From Candidatus Hydrogenedentota bacterium (lineage in GTDB: Bacteria > Hydrogenedentota > Hydrogenedentia > Hydrogenedentales > JAGMZX01): 64,000 nt of DNA. The stretch lies in NCBI GenBank assembly GCA_029556545.1, contig JAKQEQ010000038.1:7131-71130 (forward strand), in the 5' to 3' direction. Position numbers and translations under genes: made by a program. The first letter of the stretch is position 1, and every line of letters starts with the position of its first letter. Positions 50,566 to 61,000 of this stretch are shown here, one piece after another. A model generated the notes under the pieces. The model saw only the letters and a program-made list of their open reading frames with translations, did no database searches and had not been told where the DNA came from.

Positions 50566-51993
50566 ATGGCGAAGGGAATTACAAAACGAGCGGACGACTA
50601 CGCGCAGTGGTATATCGACATTGTACTGAAGGCGGATATGGCCGACTACTCGCCGGTCAAAGGCTGCATGGTCATCAAGCCGAACGGCTACGGCATCTGG
50701 GAACGCATCCAGCAGCATCTTGACCGCATGTTCAAGGAGACAGGGCACGTCAACGCCTACTTCCCGGTGTTCATCCCCGAGAGCTTCCTGAAGAAAGAGG
50801 CCGAACACGTGAAGGGCTTCGCGCCGGAATGCGCCGTGGTCACCCACGGCGGCGGCAAGCTCCTCGAGGAACCGCTGGTCATCCGCCCCACCTCCGAAAC
50901 GATCATCTGGTCCACCTACAAGAACTGGATCAGTTCGTACCGGGACCTGCCCATCCTCATCAATCAATGGGCCAACGTGTGCCGCTGGGAAATGCGGACG
51001 CGCCTCTTCCTGCGCACGACCGAGTTCCTCTGGCAAGAGGGCCATACGGCCCACGCCACCCACGAGGAAGCCGAAGAAGAAACCGTTCGCATGGTACACG
51101 TCTATCGCAGGTTCGCCGAGGAATACATGGCCATGCCGGTTGTGGTCGGGCGCAAGACGGAGCAGGAAAAGTTCGCGGGCGCGGAGCACACCTACTGCAT
51201 CGAGGCGCTGATGCAGGACGGCAAGGCGCTCCAGGCCGGCACCTCGCACCACCTCGGCCAGAACTTCGCCAAGGCCTTCGACGTAAAGTTTCAGGACCGC
51301 GACAAAGAATTGAAATACGTGTATGCCACGAGTTGGGGCGTGTCGACGCGGCTCATTGGCGGCATCGTCATGACGCACAGCGACGACAACGGCCTCGTCA
51401 TTCCGCCGCGTCTCGCGCCGCTGCCCGTCGTCTTCGTGCCCATTTGGAAGAGCGACGCCGAGCGCGACGTGGTCTGTGAAAAGGCCCGCGAGATCACCCG
51501 GGACTGGGACCCGCTCTTCTACCGCATCGACGATCGCGACCAGTACAAGCCCGGCTACAAGTTCAACGATTGGGAGTTGAAGGGCGTGCCGATCCGCGTC
51601 GAGATCGGCCCCCGCGACGTCCAGAACAACACCGTAGTCGCCGTGCGCCGCGACACCGGCGAGAAGCAAGCCCTGTCCATGGACGGCCTCCGCGAGCACC
51701 TCACGCGTCTGCTCGACGATATTCAGAACAACCTTTTCGCGCGGGCCGAGCAGCGCACGCGCGACAACACGCACACCGTCGATGATTACGAGGAATACAA
51801 GGCGCGCATCGATCAGGGCGGCTTCTTCCGCGTGTTCCTGGACCACGCCAACCCGGAAGTCGAGGCGAAACTTCAGGAGGACACGCGCTCGACCGTGCGC
51901 TGCATCCCCTTCGACGCGCCGGACGAGGAAGGGCCGTGCATGATCACCGGCAAGCTGTGCAAGGGCCGCGTCATCGCCGCGCAGGCCTACTGA
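50566..51993 (+). CDS. proS: Prolyl-tRNA synthetase, archaeal/eukaryotic-like short type
   Basis: 475 aa from the ATG at 50566 (GGGAGG five bases upstream; ORF open to 50191). Class II motifs are present: motif 2 region [31 protein letters not shown] and motif 3 [21 protein letters not shown]. The proline-site signature T-S-H-H-L-G-Q-N-F and the C-terminal zinc-like domain ending [11 protein letters not shown] with a final Tyr are typical of the archaeal-type enzyme, which lacks the bacterial INS editing insert. This type is found in scattered bacterial phyla. Confidence 0.95.
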   Translation: MAKGITKRADDYAQWYIDIVLKADMADYSPVKGCMVIKPNGYGIWERIQQHLDRMFKETGHVNAYFPVFIPESFLKKEAEHVKGFAPECAVVTHGGGKLLEEPLVIRPTSETIIWSTYKNWISSYRDLPILINQWANVCRWEMRTRLFLRTTEFLWQEGHTAHATHEEAEEETVRMVHVYRRFAEEYMAMPVVVGRKTEQEKFAGAEHTYCIEALMQDGKALQAGTSHHLGQNFAKAFDVKFQDRDKELKYVYATSWGVSTRLIGGIVMTHSDDNGLVIPPRLAPLPVVFVPIWKSDAERDVVCEKAREITRDWDPLFYRIDDRDQYKPGYKFNDWELKGVPIRVEIGPRDVQNNTVVAVRRDTGEKQALSMDGLREHLTRLLDDIQNNLFARAEQRTRDNTHTVDDYEEYKARIDQGGFFRVFLDHANPEVEAKLQEDTRSTVRCIPFDAPDEEGPCMITGKLCKGRVIAAQAY

Positions 51994-52040
51994 AGTCGCC
52001 GCGGAACCCTCGCCAATTCGCGCAATCCGCTCCGCGTCTC

Positions 52041-52070
52041 TTGTGGGCAATCGGGCATTGTTGCTATAAA
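52041..52070 (+). promoter_or_regulatory. Possible promoter of the DUF1080-like gene
   Basis: TTGTGG, 18-bp spacer, TATAAA, about 95 bp before the ATG at 52166. Confidence 0.4.
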
Positions 52071-52165
52071 TGCTGGCAAGGTCCGTATCGTGTTTCGGGG
52101 CGGGGCGCGCCTCTCCCCGCGGCCTGAGACGGCGCGACACGCCGTGCAACAGGAAGGGAACAACC

Positions 52166-52861
52166 ATGAAGCACCTATCGGCGATACTGGCAACGGCTCT
52201 TATGCTCACGTCGGGCGCGTGGGCGGCCCCCGAGGAGGCCGCCTCGGCCGCACCGGAGGGCTATGCCCTGGTCTTCGAGGATGATTTCGGCAAAGGACTC
52301 GACCGCTGGGAATTCACCGATCCGAAGGCATGGAAAATCGTCGAGGAAGAAGGAAATTCCGTCCTGGCCCTCGTGCGGCCCAGCAGGTACGAGCCATCCG
52401 TCCGCTCGCCGAAAAGCATCGCATGGATCAAGGGGCTGGACGTCGGCGACTTCGTCCTCGAAGTCGACGCGAAACAGACGGGCCGTGAATACGGCCACCG
52501 CGACCTCTGCTTCTTCTTCTGCAAGCAGGACGAGTCCCACTTCTACTATGTCCATCTCGCCACCGCCGCCGACGACTACGCCAACTCGGTCTTCCTCGTC
52601 AACGGCGCGCCCCGCGTCTCCATCGCGAAGGAACGCACCTCGGGCACCGACTGGGGCTCCAACGTCTGGCGAAAAATCCGCATCCGCCGCACCGTCGCCG
52701 ACGGACACATCGAGGTCTTCTTCGACGATATGGACACGCCCGTCATGATCGCCGAAGACACCACCTTCACCTCCGGTCCCATCGGCCTCGGCTCCTTCGA
52801 CGACATCGGCCGCTTCGACAACCTCCGCATCTGGGCACGACCGGCGAAGCCGCAACAATAG
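52166..52861 (+). CDS. Exported concanavalin-like (DUF1080/LamG-type) protein
   Basis: 231 aa from the ATG at 52166 (AGGAAGGG upstream). A signal peptide is evident (LSAILATALMLTSGAWAAP). The rest is a beta-sandwich pattern: LVFEDDFGKGLDRWEF, FVLEVDAKQTG, RDLCFFFCKQDESHFYYVHLA, W-R-K-I-R-I-R-R, I-E-V-F-F-D-D, G-P-I-G-L-G-S-F-D-D-I-G-R-F-D-N-L-R-I-W. This resembles the 3-keto-disaccharide hydrolase (DUF1080) and LamG-like secreted proteins common in planctomycete-like bacteria. Binding or hydrolysis of sugars is inferred. Confidence 0.75.
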   Translation: MKHLSAILATALMLTSGAWAAPEEAASAAPEGYALVFEDDFGKGLDRWEFTDPKAWKIVEEEGNSVLALVRPSRYEPSVRSPKSIAWIKGLDVGDFVLEVDAKQTGREYGHRDLCFFFCKQDESHFYYVHLATAADDYANSVFLVNGAPRVSIAKERTSGTDWGSNVWRKIRIRRTVADGHIEVFFDDMDTPVMIAEDTTFTSGPIGLGSFDDIGRFDNLRIWARPAKPQQ

Positions 52862-52893
52862 TTCCCTCTCCCCGAAGAAGAGAGTTGGAGTTT

Positions 52894-52960
52894 GTAGTTC
52901 ACGCTTTAGCGTGTCTTCGCCAGACCCGCCGCTTCAGGAGCAAGCTGAAGCTTGAACTAC
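52894..52960. repeat. Inverted-repeat element (GTAGTTCA...TGAACTAC)
   Basis: 67 bp with terminal 8-bp inverted repeats and two internal hairpins, CACGC/GCGTG and the palindrome CAAGCT-GA-AGCTTG. Follows the DUF1080-like gene and may also act as its terminator. Layout matches small non-autonomous or REP-like elements of this kind of genome. Confidence 0.6.
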
Positions 52961-52995
52961 GAACCCATGCGCCGCCCGCAACCAAGAACTGGTAG

Positions 52996-53139
52996 GAAGC
53001 GGACGTCCTCTACATCAACTTCCGCAAACCCGCTTGCGCCACCGACAGCGAACTCACCGATGACGACATCATCATCCGTTACGACGGCGAAGAAGTCACC
53101 GGCCTGACAGTGTTGCACGCCAGCCGCCGCGCGCGCTAG
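52996..53139 (+). pseudogene. DUF2283 gene remnant
   Basis: 47 codons read E-A-D-V-L-Y-I-N-F...L-T-D-D-D-I-I-I-R-Y-D-G-E-E-V-T-G-L-T-V-L-H-A-S-R-R, the DUF2283 core. An in-frame TAG stands where the family has the Tyr before E-A-D, and no start codon precedes it, so the gene has lost its first ten or so codons, next to the inverted-repeat element. Confidence 0.65.
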
Positions 53140-53167
53140 GCTGACGCGCCTGGGCGCTTGGCATTCG

Positions 53168-53196
53168 TGGACACGTTCGCGGGACGGCTGTACGAT
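53168..53196 (+). promoter_or_regulatory. Probable promoter of the 785-aa protein gene
   Basis: TGGACA, 17-bp spacer, TACGAT, 50 bp before the ATG at 53247. Confidence 0.45.
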
Positions 53197-53246
53197 GGGT
53201 ATCAAGAGTCCGCGATTTGTGTCACTGCCGCGGAGGGAACGCACCA

Positions 53247-55604
53247 ATGGACCGTACACCGCCGACGTGGGGCGAAATCTCGCCCGAGCGCCCGCTGATC
53301 ATTCTGCAGACGAACAATCGCTTCGGGGATTCGGACGAAGACTTCGGCGACCGGAACGATCCGCTGGCCGAGGCGACGAGGCATGGCCGCGAGGCCGTGC
53401 GCGCGTTCCGGGAAGCCGTGCCGGACGAACTCAAACCCTTCTGCCAGCTTCAGCTCGAGGTGCGCGTGCGCGATCATCAGGCGCGGTACGATCGCTTCCG
53501 CCGCGTGTTCGACGAATTGCAGGCGGCGCACGTCCCCGCGAACCTGCAATTCGCCGACCCACACGACATGTACGTGTTCGACCCGGAATACGTGGACCGA
53601 CTCGCGCGCGAGTACCCGTGTATTCAGAGTTACACGATCACGGAGATCAACTTCGAGCATTACCGCGCATTCAACGTGCCGCGCTACGCGCTGTCGCCCG
53701 AGGCGCGGTACGCGATGGACATCATCGACCTCGCGGCGGCGCGCGGCAAACACTTGAGCATCTCGTTGCAGGGGCTCAAGTGGATGCACATCGGCGCGGA
53801 CGTGCTGAATCAGCCGCTACTCGACAAGATCGCCGCCCACCCGGAGTACGTGCTGGCCGTAAACGAGCACATCGGCCCGCAGCACCTCCCGCGCCAGACT
53901 TCCGTGCTGGGCATGTGGATCGCCGGATGCGTCAACCATTGGGGCGTCGAGCCGCAGTCGTGGTGGTTCGAGAACGGGCGCATGATCGCGCCGGGCGTCT
54001 TCGGCCAGTTTCAGCCGGACAACACCCGCATCATGCCGCCGCCCCTGTACCGCGCCATGATCCTGCAAGGAGCGCTCCTCGGGGCGACGGTCTACCAGTT
54101 CGAGCCGTTCTGGGACCTCTTCGATTACGACAACGCGCGCTGCTGGCGCGACGTCATCGCGCCGACCCTCGCCGAAGTCATTCGCGAACGATTGATCCCG
54201 ACGCGCGACCAGGTCGTAGAGCGAATGCAGGTCGCCTACCAATACAAGCTCGCGCGCGATATCAACGAGTTTCACGAGAACCTGCGCGACGTGGACTTCA
54301 CACATGACGAGGGTTTCCTCGCGCGCGCGGCCTACGGTGTCTGGGAACGATTTCTCGAACACGAACTCATCCCGAACAAGCGCCGCTATTTCTTCATCCC
54401 GCTGCTCCCGCCACGCGCGCCGCGGGCCGTGCTCGACCGCTTCGCCCACGTGATCCAACCCGGCGAATGCGATTCCGAGGCCGAGTACACGACGTTATTG
54501 AATCGGTATTACCCGAAGCCCACGCACGACGGCGCGGCGTGGACCGCGAGCATGAACGGCCACTTCTACGTCATGCAAACGCACGAGAACCTGTATGAGC
54601 GCCAGACGTGGGCGGCGGACTTGCCGAAGCCCGTGCGCGGCGCTGCCGCGACCCGGACCGACGCGGGCCTCGAACTGCGCTGGGACCCGGACCCCGGCGC
54701 GGCGCGCTATTTCGTCTGCCGCGCCGACGCACCGGGAACGTGGGCGCGGATCGGGGAGACGCGGGAGACGGTGTTCGTGGTGCCGGAAGAGGCCGCCGGA
54801 ACTCGGGAGCGCGGCGCACTCTATGCAGTCCTCGCGGAAACGACAAGCAAGGAGCGCGCCGAGGGCGCGGTCAACTACCTCGACTTTCCACGGTTCAGCG
54901 AAACCGTCAGCCGCGTCGTCGAGGAGGTGCGCGTCGTGGCGGACGGCGCCATCGAGACGCGCCCGGTAATCGATCCGGAAGACACACGGCCCGCGTCGCA
55001 GGTGTGGTATCCGACCTTCGACGGCGCGGAGCGCGCGCATATCGAGACCGCGCGGCAGATAGTCACGCGCATCGACCAGTTCAAACAACATTACGACAAA
55101 GGCGACTGGCGCGCGCTGTCCGAACTGTATTCCGCGCGGTATCAGGACGCGAACGGCTACCATCGCGAGTACGCGGCGCGCGCTTGGAAGTGGTGGTGCT
55201 TCCGCATGAACACGCTCGTGTTCCTGCGCCAGATTCGCTGGTGGGATTTCAGCGAGTATGACGCCGGCGGCGTGGTGCGCGTGCGCCTGTTCGCGCTGTG
55301 CCGCGGCCTGCGCCGCGACGACATGCCCTTCGGCGCGGGCTACGACGGCACGTGCCGCATCCCCCGCACCCGCGACGAGGAGGTCACGTTCACTTGGCTC
55401 CGCGAGGAGGATGATGCCTGGCGCGTCATCGCCACCGACCCCGCCCTGCCCAACTTCGAGGAAATCCTCTGGAACAGCCGCGGCGCGGACAAGTGGAACG
55501 TGAAACTCGTCCCCGGCAAGGACGGCAACCCCGAATACTACACCCGCCCCGGTCAGACCAATCTGATTCCCATCGAGACCGACTGGTTGAATCCGCTGCA
55601 ATAG
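53247..55604 (+). CDS. Large cytoplasmic protein of unknown function, possibly glycosidase-like
   Basis: 785 aa from the ATG at 53247 with GGAGGG eleven bases upstream. No signal peptide or membrane segment. Residues 15-400 look like a TIM barrel (strand patterns RPLIILQTNN, PCIQSYTITEINFEHY, KHLSISLQG, YVLAVNEHIGPQH, ATVYQFEPFWDLF) with several acidic residues at strand ends, which would suit a glycoside hydrolase; a distant GH98-like relation is possible but unproven. A fibronectin-like segment (LELRWDPDPGAARYFVCRA) follows near 475, and the last 170 residues are Trp/Arg-rich. I do not recognise the family. Convergent with the FadR-type regulator. Confidence 0.6.
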   Translation: MDRTPPTWGEISPERPLIILQTNNRFGDSDEDFGDRNDPLAEATRHGREAVRAFREAVPDELKPFCQLQLEVRVRDHQARYDRFRRVFDELQAAHVPANLQFADPHDMYVFDPEYVDRLAREYPCIQSYTITEINFEHYRAFNVPRYALSPEARYAMDIIDLAAARGKHLSISLQGLKWMHIGADVLNQPLLDKIAAHPEYVLAVNEHIGPQHLPRQTSVLGMWIAGCVNHWGVEPQSWWFENGRMIAPGVFGQFQPDNTRIMPPPLYRAMILQGALLGATVYQFEPFWDLFDYDNARCWRDVIAPTLAEVIRERLIPTRDQVVERMQVAYQYKLARDINEFHENLRDVDFTHDEGFLARAAYGVWERFLEHELIPNKRRYFFIPLLPPRAPRAVLDRFAHVIQPGECDSEAEYTTLLNRYYPKPTHDGAAWTASMNGHFYVMQTHENLYERQTWAADLPKPVRGAAATRTDAGLELRWDPDPGAARYFVCRADAPGTWARIGETRETVFVVPEEAAGTRERGALYAVLAETTSKERAEGAVNYLDFPRFSETVSRVVEEVRVVADGAIETRPVIDPEDTRPASQVWYPTFDGAERAHIETARQIVTRIDQFKQHYDKGDWRALSELYSARYQDANGYHREYAARAWKWWCFRMNTLVFLRQIRWWDFSEYDAGGVVRVRLFALCRGLRRDDMPFGAGYDGTCRIPRTRDEEVTFTWLREEDDAWRVIATDPALPNFEEILWNSRGADKWNVKLVPGKDGNPEYYTRPGQTNLIPIETDWLNPLQ

Positions 55605-55641
55605 CCTCGCACAGCCGACACACGGACGGGGGCGCGGCCGC

Positions 55642-56412
55642 TTATCCCTCGTGGGCCGGCGTAAGCAACTCGCTGCCGGATTGCAGCAGGAACTGGACGA
55701 ACGACGCCACGCTCGCGCGCGCGCGCTCGGTGAGGCGTTGGGCCAGCAGGGCCGCGAGTTCCTCATCCTGCTGTTCGATGGCCGCGACGAGATGGGCGAG
55801 TTCCTCCTGGGTGATGATCGGGCTGAATCGCGCGAGCGGAACTGCCGCCCGCAGCCGCGCCATGACGCGCCCCGCGTTGTTGAAAATGAGCTGGTAGACC
55901 GTGTTGTGCGCGGCCTGGGCGACCGTGCGCAACATCCGCAAATGCACCTGCGTCAAGCACGGCAAGTCCTCGAGCGCGGCCGCCCGTTCCCGCAACGCCT
56001 CGCGCAGGTCCTGTACCTGTTCCCGGGTGCGGTGCCGGGCCGCCAAACGCAACACGTCCGGCACAAACAGCGCCCAGAACGCAAGAAACTCATCGAGAAT
56101 CCGCTGGTTCACGTCGTTACGTTCGCCGAACAGCAGGTATTCAAAAAGTTCCAGACCACCCGTCAGCAGCACGTCCTGCGCGTAAACGCCCGACCCTTGC
56201 ACGATGCGCACCAATCCCAAGGCTTCGAGTCGCTTGAGCGCCTCGCGCACCACGTGGCGCGACACGTTGAACTGTTCCGCAAGTTCCCGCTCCGTCGGGA
56301 GCCGTGACCCCGCGCCGTAGACCCCCTCGAGAATATTGCGCACAAGCCGAGCGGTAACCGCGCGTGACGCAGTCGGCGTGCTGTGGCTGTCTTTCGGCGC
56401 TTGGCGTGACAT
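55642..56412 (-). CDS. FadR-subfamily GntR transcriptional regulator
   Basis: 256 aa. The N-terminal winged helix-turn-helix has the GntR signature G-S-R-L-P-T-E-R-E-L-A-E-Q-F-N-V-S-R-H-V-V-R-E-A-L-K-R-L-E-A-L-G-L-V. An all-helical FCD effector domain follows; its metal/ligand residues (D-E-F near 107, H near 155) are partly recognisable. It is divergent from the RND efflux operon. A perfect TGGT-N3-ACCA site, the FadR-subfamily operator, lies at the operon's start, and its own promoter overlaps the efflux promoter. Thus it likely represses both. Inducer unknown. Confidence 0.9.
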   Translation of the reverse strand: MSRQAPKDSHSTPTASRAVTARLVRNILEGVYGAGSRLPTERELAEQFNVSRHVVREALKRLEALGLVRIVQGSGVYAQDVLLTGGLELFEYLLFGERNDVNQRILDEFLAFWALFVPDVLRLAARHRTREQVQDLREALRERAAALEDLPCLTQVHLRMLRTVAQAAHNTVYQLIFNNAGRVMARLRAAVPLARFSPIITQEELAHLVAAIEQQDEELAALLAQRLTERARASVASFVQFLLQSGSELLTPAHEG

Positions 56413-56451
56413 ACGGCCCCCGTGCCCACGTTATTGAACCAATGCGACATT

Positions 56452-56480
56452 ATTATGGCATCTCGTTGACATTTCGTCAA
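56452..56480 (-). promoter_or_regulatory. Promoter of the FadR-type regulator gene
   Basis: Minus strand TTGACG (56480-56475), 17-bp spacer, CATAAT (56457-56452). It overlaps the efflux promoter face to face. Confidence 0.55.
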
Positions 56481-56494
56481 GTCAACGGTATATT
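56466..56494 (+). promoter_or_regulatory. Near-perfect sigma-70 promoter of the RND efflux operon
   Basis: TTGACA (56466-56471), 17-bp spacer, TATATT (56489-56494). The leader runs about 140 bp to the first ATG. Confidence 0.75.
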
Positions 56495-56504
56495 GGTACA
56501 ACCA
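56494..56504. promoter_or_regulatory. FadR-type operator
   Basis: TGGT-ACA-ACCA, a perfect FadR-subfamily palindrome, starting on the last base of the efflux -10 box and covering the likely transcription start. Binding would block RNA polymerase. Confidence 0.7.
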
Positions 56505-56638
56505 TCGCGCGGCCCGGCCCGTGTGAACAAGGTGATTGTACCGCAAAATATCGGGTACACTAGCGCCTTCTCCGCCCGGTGGTGGGGGAGAGCGCCACAC
56601 AAGCCAGGGCGTGGTCGCCCTGATGAGAAAGACATTAC

Positions 56639-58006
56639 ATGACCAAAGGCGACATTAGGCGCCGTCGCAGGCTGGTCCTGCGCGTCCTGCTGTGTTCCTT
56701 TTTCCTGCTCATGGGCGTGAGCATCAAGTTCGCCCTGGGCGCGCTGCGCGAGCCGCCGCGCCCGGCGGAAATCCGCGAGCCGCACTTGCGCGTCGAGGTG
56801 GCGCGCATTCAGCCCGAGGACGTGCAGGTTGAGATCGCCGGATACGGTGAGGCACGCGCACTGGACGTGGTGACCATCTCGCCGAAGGTAGCCGGCGAAA
56901 TCATCGACGTGCATGCGCGTCTTGAAGTGGGCGAGGTCGTCGCGGAAGGCGACCTGCTGTTCCGGATCGATTCGCGGGACTACGAAGCCGCGCGTGCCCA
57001 GGCCCAAGCGCAGGTGGACCGGATCACGAGCATGCTCACGTTGCTGCGGCAACAGTTCGAGATAGATCGGGAGCGCCTCGAGACCTATCGGCGCACGCGC
57101 GACATCGCGCTCGAGGAGTTCGAGCGCGATAAGCGCCTGTACGAGGAGGAAGACGTCGGCTCCCAGAGCATCGTCAATCTCTCCGAGATCAATTACCGGA
57201 AGGCACTGGACGCCTTCGAACAGGTCGACCAGGCCATCACGTTGTACCCCTTGCGCATCCGCGAGGCCGAGCACGGCCTCGAAGCGGCCACGGCCGCCCT
57301 CGAGTTAGCGCAACTCAGCTTCGAGCGCACGGAAGTGCGCGCGCCTTTTACCGGCCGCGTCAAGCAGGTGCAGCTCAAAGTGGGCCAGAACGTCGCCCCG
57401 GGCGCGCCCGTCCTGACCCTCGCGAACGATACCGTCCTCGAGATTTCCGTGCCGCTCGACAGCCGCGACGCGCGTAGTTGGCTCATGTTCCAGGACCCCG
57501 CGCCGGCGAGCGGCGACACGGCGAATTGGTTCGGGGCGCTTGAGCCCGTGTCGTGTCGTATTCGATGGACCGAAGACCCCGACGACCACGTCTGGACGGG
57601 CGTGCTCGACCGGGTCGAGCGCTTCGATCCCATGACCCGCACCGTGTCGGTGGCGGTCCGCGTCGCCGCGGACACCCGGCGCGCCGAGGGAGACGGTCTC
57701 CCGCTGGTCGAGGGCATGTTCTGCGAGGTCGCCATTCCCGGCAACACGCTCCGGCAGGTGTATCGCCTGCCGCGGTGGGCGGTGACTTTTTCCGGGCACG
57801 CCTATGTCGCCGAAAACGGCTTGCTGCGGCGGCGCGATGTGGTCGTGGCGCGGAATCAAGGCGAGGAAGCTCTGGTGTCGGAAGGGTTGCGGCCGGGAGA
57901 ACTGGTGATTGTCACGCGGCTGCTGAATCCGATTCCCGGCATGCGCCTTGAATATGAAGCGCCCGACGGCGAGACGCCGCCGCGCGAGACGGAAGCGGCT
58001 TCATGA
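56639..58006 (+). CDS. RND efflux periplasmic adaptor (membrane fusion protein)
   Basis: 455 aa. An N-terminal basic stretch and hydrophobic anchor (residues 12-35) are followed by the split lipoyl/barrel-sandwich halves (VVTISPKVAGEIIDVHARLEVGEVVAEGDLLFRID and FERTEVRAPFTGRVKQVQLKVGQNVAPGAPVLTLAN), a long coiled-coil hairpin between them (about 120-230) and beta-barrel/membrane-proximal domains. It bridges the pump and the outer-membrane channel. First gene of a three-gene operon; its TGA overlaps the pump's ATG. The ribosome site is weak. Confidence 0.92.
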   Translation: MTKGDIRRRRRLVLRVLLCSFFLLMGVSIKFALGALREPPRPAEIREPHLRVEVARIQPEDVQVEIAGYGEARALDVVTISPKVAGEIIDVHARLEVGEVVAEGDLLFRIDSRDYEAARAQAQAQVDRITSMLTLLRQQFEIDRERLETYRRTRDIALEEFERDKRLYEEEDVGSQSIVNLSEINYRKALDAFEQVDQAITLYPLRIREAEHGLEAATAALELAQLSFERTEVRAPFTGRVKQVQLKVGQNVAPGAPVLTLANDTVLEISVPLDSRDARSWLMFQDPAPASGDTANWFGALEPVSCRIRWTEDPDDHVWTGVLDRVERFDPMTRTVSVAVRVAADTRRAEGDGLPLVEGMFCEVAIPGNTLRQVYRLPRWAVTFSGHAYVAENGLLRRRDVVVARNQGEEALVSEGLRPGELVIVTRLLNPIPGMRLEYEAPDGETPPRETEAAS

Positions 58007-61000
58007 GGGGGCTCGTCACGGCGTTCACGCGCAATCGCGTGTTTGCGAACATCGTGTTGGCGTTCGTGTTCACGGCGGGATACATGGCCGTGACCAACCT
58101 CCCGCGCGAAACGTTCCCGGACCTGCACCTGGACATGATCCACGTGCTCGTGACATGGCCCGGAGCGGACCCCGAGGAAATCGAGGAAGGCGTCAGCCGC
58201 AAGATCGAGGACGCCATCGACGGCCTCGTCGGCATCAAGCGGTACAACACCATTTCAAATGAGAATTACTGCCTGACCATCATCGAGATCGCGGAAAATG
58301 AGGACCTCAACATCGTTAAGGACCGCGTGCGTAACGCGGTGGACGCCATCATGACGTTTCCGCCCGACGCCGAGCGTCCCGTGATCGAGGAATTCGTGTT
58401 GCGCGTCCAGGTGCTCTTCCTCGCTTTGACGGGCGATAACGCCTCCGAGAAAGACCTGAAGGAATACGCCGAACAGATTAAGCGCGACCTACGCACCATA
58501 CCCACGCTCTCGCAGGTACAAGTAATCGGCACGCGGGACTACGAAATCAGCATCGAAGTCTCGGAGGAACGGCTGCGCCGCTTCGGCATCACCTTTGATC
58601 AAGTCGCCCAGGCCGTCCGCGCCAACAGCCTCAACCTGCCCGGCGGGCTCATGCGCACCGAGGGCGAGGAAATCCGCCTGCGCACTATCGGGCGCAACTA
58701 CACCGCAGAGGACTTCGCCGGCATCATCGTCCTTGCCCGGCCCAGCGGCGACCATATCACCCTCGGCCACATCGCCGACATCCGCGACGGGTTCGTCGAG
58801 GACCACGTCATTTCCCGGTTCAACGGCAAACCCGCGGCCCTCGTCTCGATCCGTAAGACGGAGGACGAGGATACCTTGGCGATTGACCAGGAGGTCCGCG
58901 AATATGTCGAGCGAAAGCGGGCCGACTTGCCCGAGGGCATGAGCCTCGACATCTGGGGCCGCATGGCGCCCGTGCTCGAGGCGCGGATCCGGCTGCTTAC
59001 GCGCAATGGCCTGCAGGGGCTCTGCCTGGTCTTTATTCTTCTCTGGCTGTTCCTGGACATCCGGCTCAGCTTCTGGGTCAGTCTGGGCATGCCCGTCAGC
59101 ATCATGGGCGCCACCGCGGCCATGTGGTTCGGCGACGCCACCATCAACATGATCACGCTGTTCGGCATGGTCGCCGTCTTGGGCATCATTGTGGACGACG
59201 CCACCGTGGTCGGCGAAGCCATTTTCGTGGCGCGCAAGAAAGGCGCACCGCCGCTCAAGGCCGCCGTCGACGGCGTCATGGAGGTAGGCACACCGGTCTT
59301 CGCCGCGGTGGCCACGAACATGGTGGCGTTCCTGCCGTTGGCCTTCGTAAGCGGGTTCATGGGCAAAGTCGTGGCGCCGCTTCCCTTGGTCGTTATCGCC
59401 GCATTCGTCGTTTCTTTGATCGAGTGCATGCTGGTGTTTCCCGCGCACATGAGCCACCTGCCGCCCCCAAGCGCCAAGCCGGAAGGTCGTCACATCCTGA
59501 TTCGCATCGGGCTGCGGTTTCATCGGTTGACGAATGAAGGCCTCGAATGGTTCGCCGCCCACGTGTACGAACGCATCGTCACCCTCGCGTTGCGTTGGCG
59601 TTACGTCAGTCTCTCCATCGCCCTCATGGTGGCGATGGCCACCTGGGGCATGGTGGATGCCGGCTTCGTTAAGTTCGTCATGTTCCCGAGGCTTGACGGC
59701 AACGCCACCACCGCAACCATCGAGTTCCCGAACGGGACGCCGGTCGAGGTAACCGCCCAAGCGGTCGAGCGCGTCGAGCGCGCGATCCACGAGGTGGCCG
59801 AGCAGCGCCCCACAGCATCGAGAAAGCCCCTCATTCGCAACACATTCTCGCTCGCCGGCGCACGGATTGACGAAATCGGCGGGAAGGAAGTGGGCACACA
59901 TTTGGGTTCCGTGCGCCTCGAACTGCTCGATTCGGCCGAGCGCGGCATTCACACCGAGGATCTTATCGCCGCGTGGGAGCGGCAGATCGGGCCATTGCCC
60001 GGGATTCTAGCGCTTACTTTCCGCGGCGACGAACTCGCGCCGCCCGGCCGTCCCATCGAGGTGTGGCTCCAGGGCGACAGTCTCGACCGCCTCATGGCCG
60101 CCGCGGGCGAACTCAAGGATCAACTGGCGACTTACGACGGGGTCTATCAGATTCAGGACGACTTCCGCACCGGCAAGGACGAAATACGCCTGCGCCTCAA
60201 ACCCGAGGCCCGCGCGCTGGGCATCACCGTCGCCGACCTTGCCCGCCAGATTCACGCGGGCTATTTCGGCCAGGAAGCCGTACGCGTCCAACGCGGCCGG
60301 GACGACGTCCGCGTGCGTGTGCGGTATCCCGTGGACGAGCGGCGCCGCTACGCGGAACTCGAGAGACTACGCATTCGCACTTCGGGCGCGCCGGGCGGCA
60401 CCATGCCGACGATGGTCCCGGGCGCGGGCACAAACCCGTTGGCGGCGCTCATGAGCGGCGGCGCGGCAGGCATGACGGCGCCGCCCAGCATGGGCCGCGT
60501 ATACGAAGTGCCGCTTTTTTCGGTGGCCGACATCGAGTTCACTTCCGGTTACGCCTCGATCAACCGCACCGACGGCCAGCGACGGATCAAGGTGACGGCG
60601 GAGGTCGATAACGCACGCGCCAACGCGACCCAACTGGTGGCGGAACTGGAACGCGAATTCCTGCCGCAACTGCAGAACAAGTACCGCGATCTGAAAATGT
60701 CGTTACAGGGGGAACAACAAGACCTGCGCGAATCGCTCGACAGCCTGTTCTACGGTTTCCCGCTGGCGGTTGTCGCCATATTCGTCATCGTCGCGACGAT
60801 TCTGCGTTCGTATCTCCAGCCTTTCGCTATCATGTTCACCGTGCCGTTCGGGATGATCGGCGCCGTGTTCGGGCACCTGCTCCTTGGCTATGACCTCTCG
60901 ATGATGAGCATCTTCGGGCTGGTGGCGCTGGCCGGCGTTGTCGTCAACGACGCCATTGTGCTGGTCGACTGTCTGAACACGAATCTCTCCCGCGGCGAGC

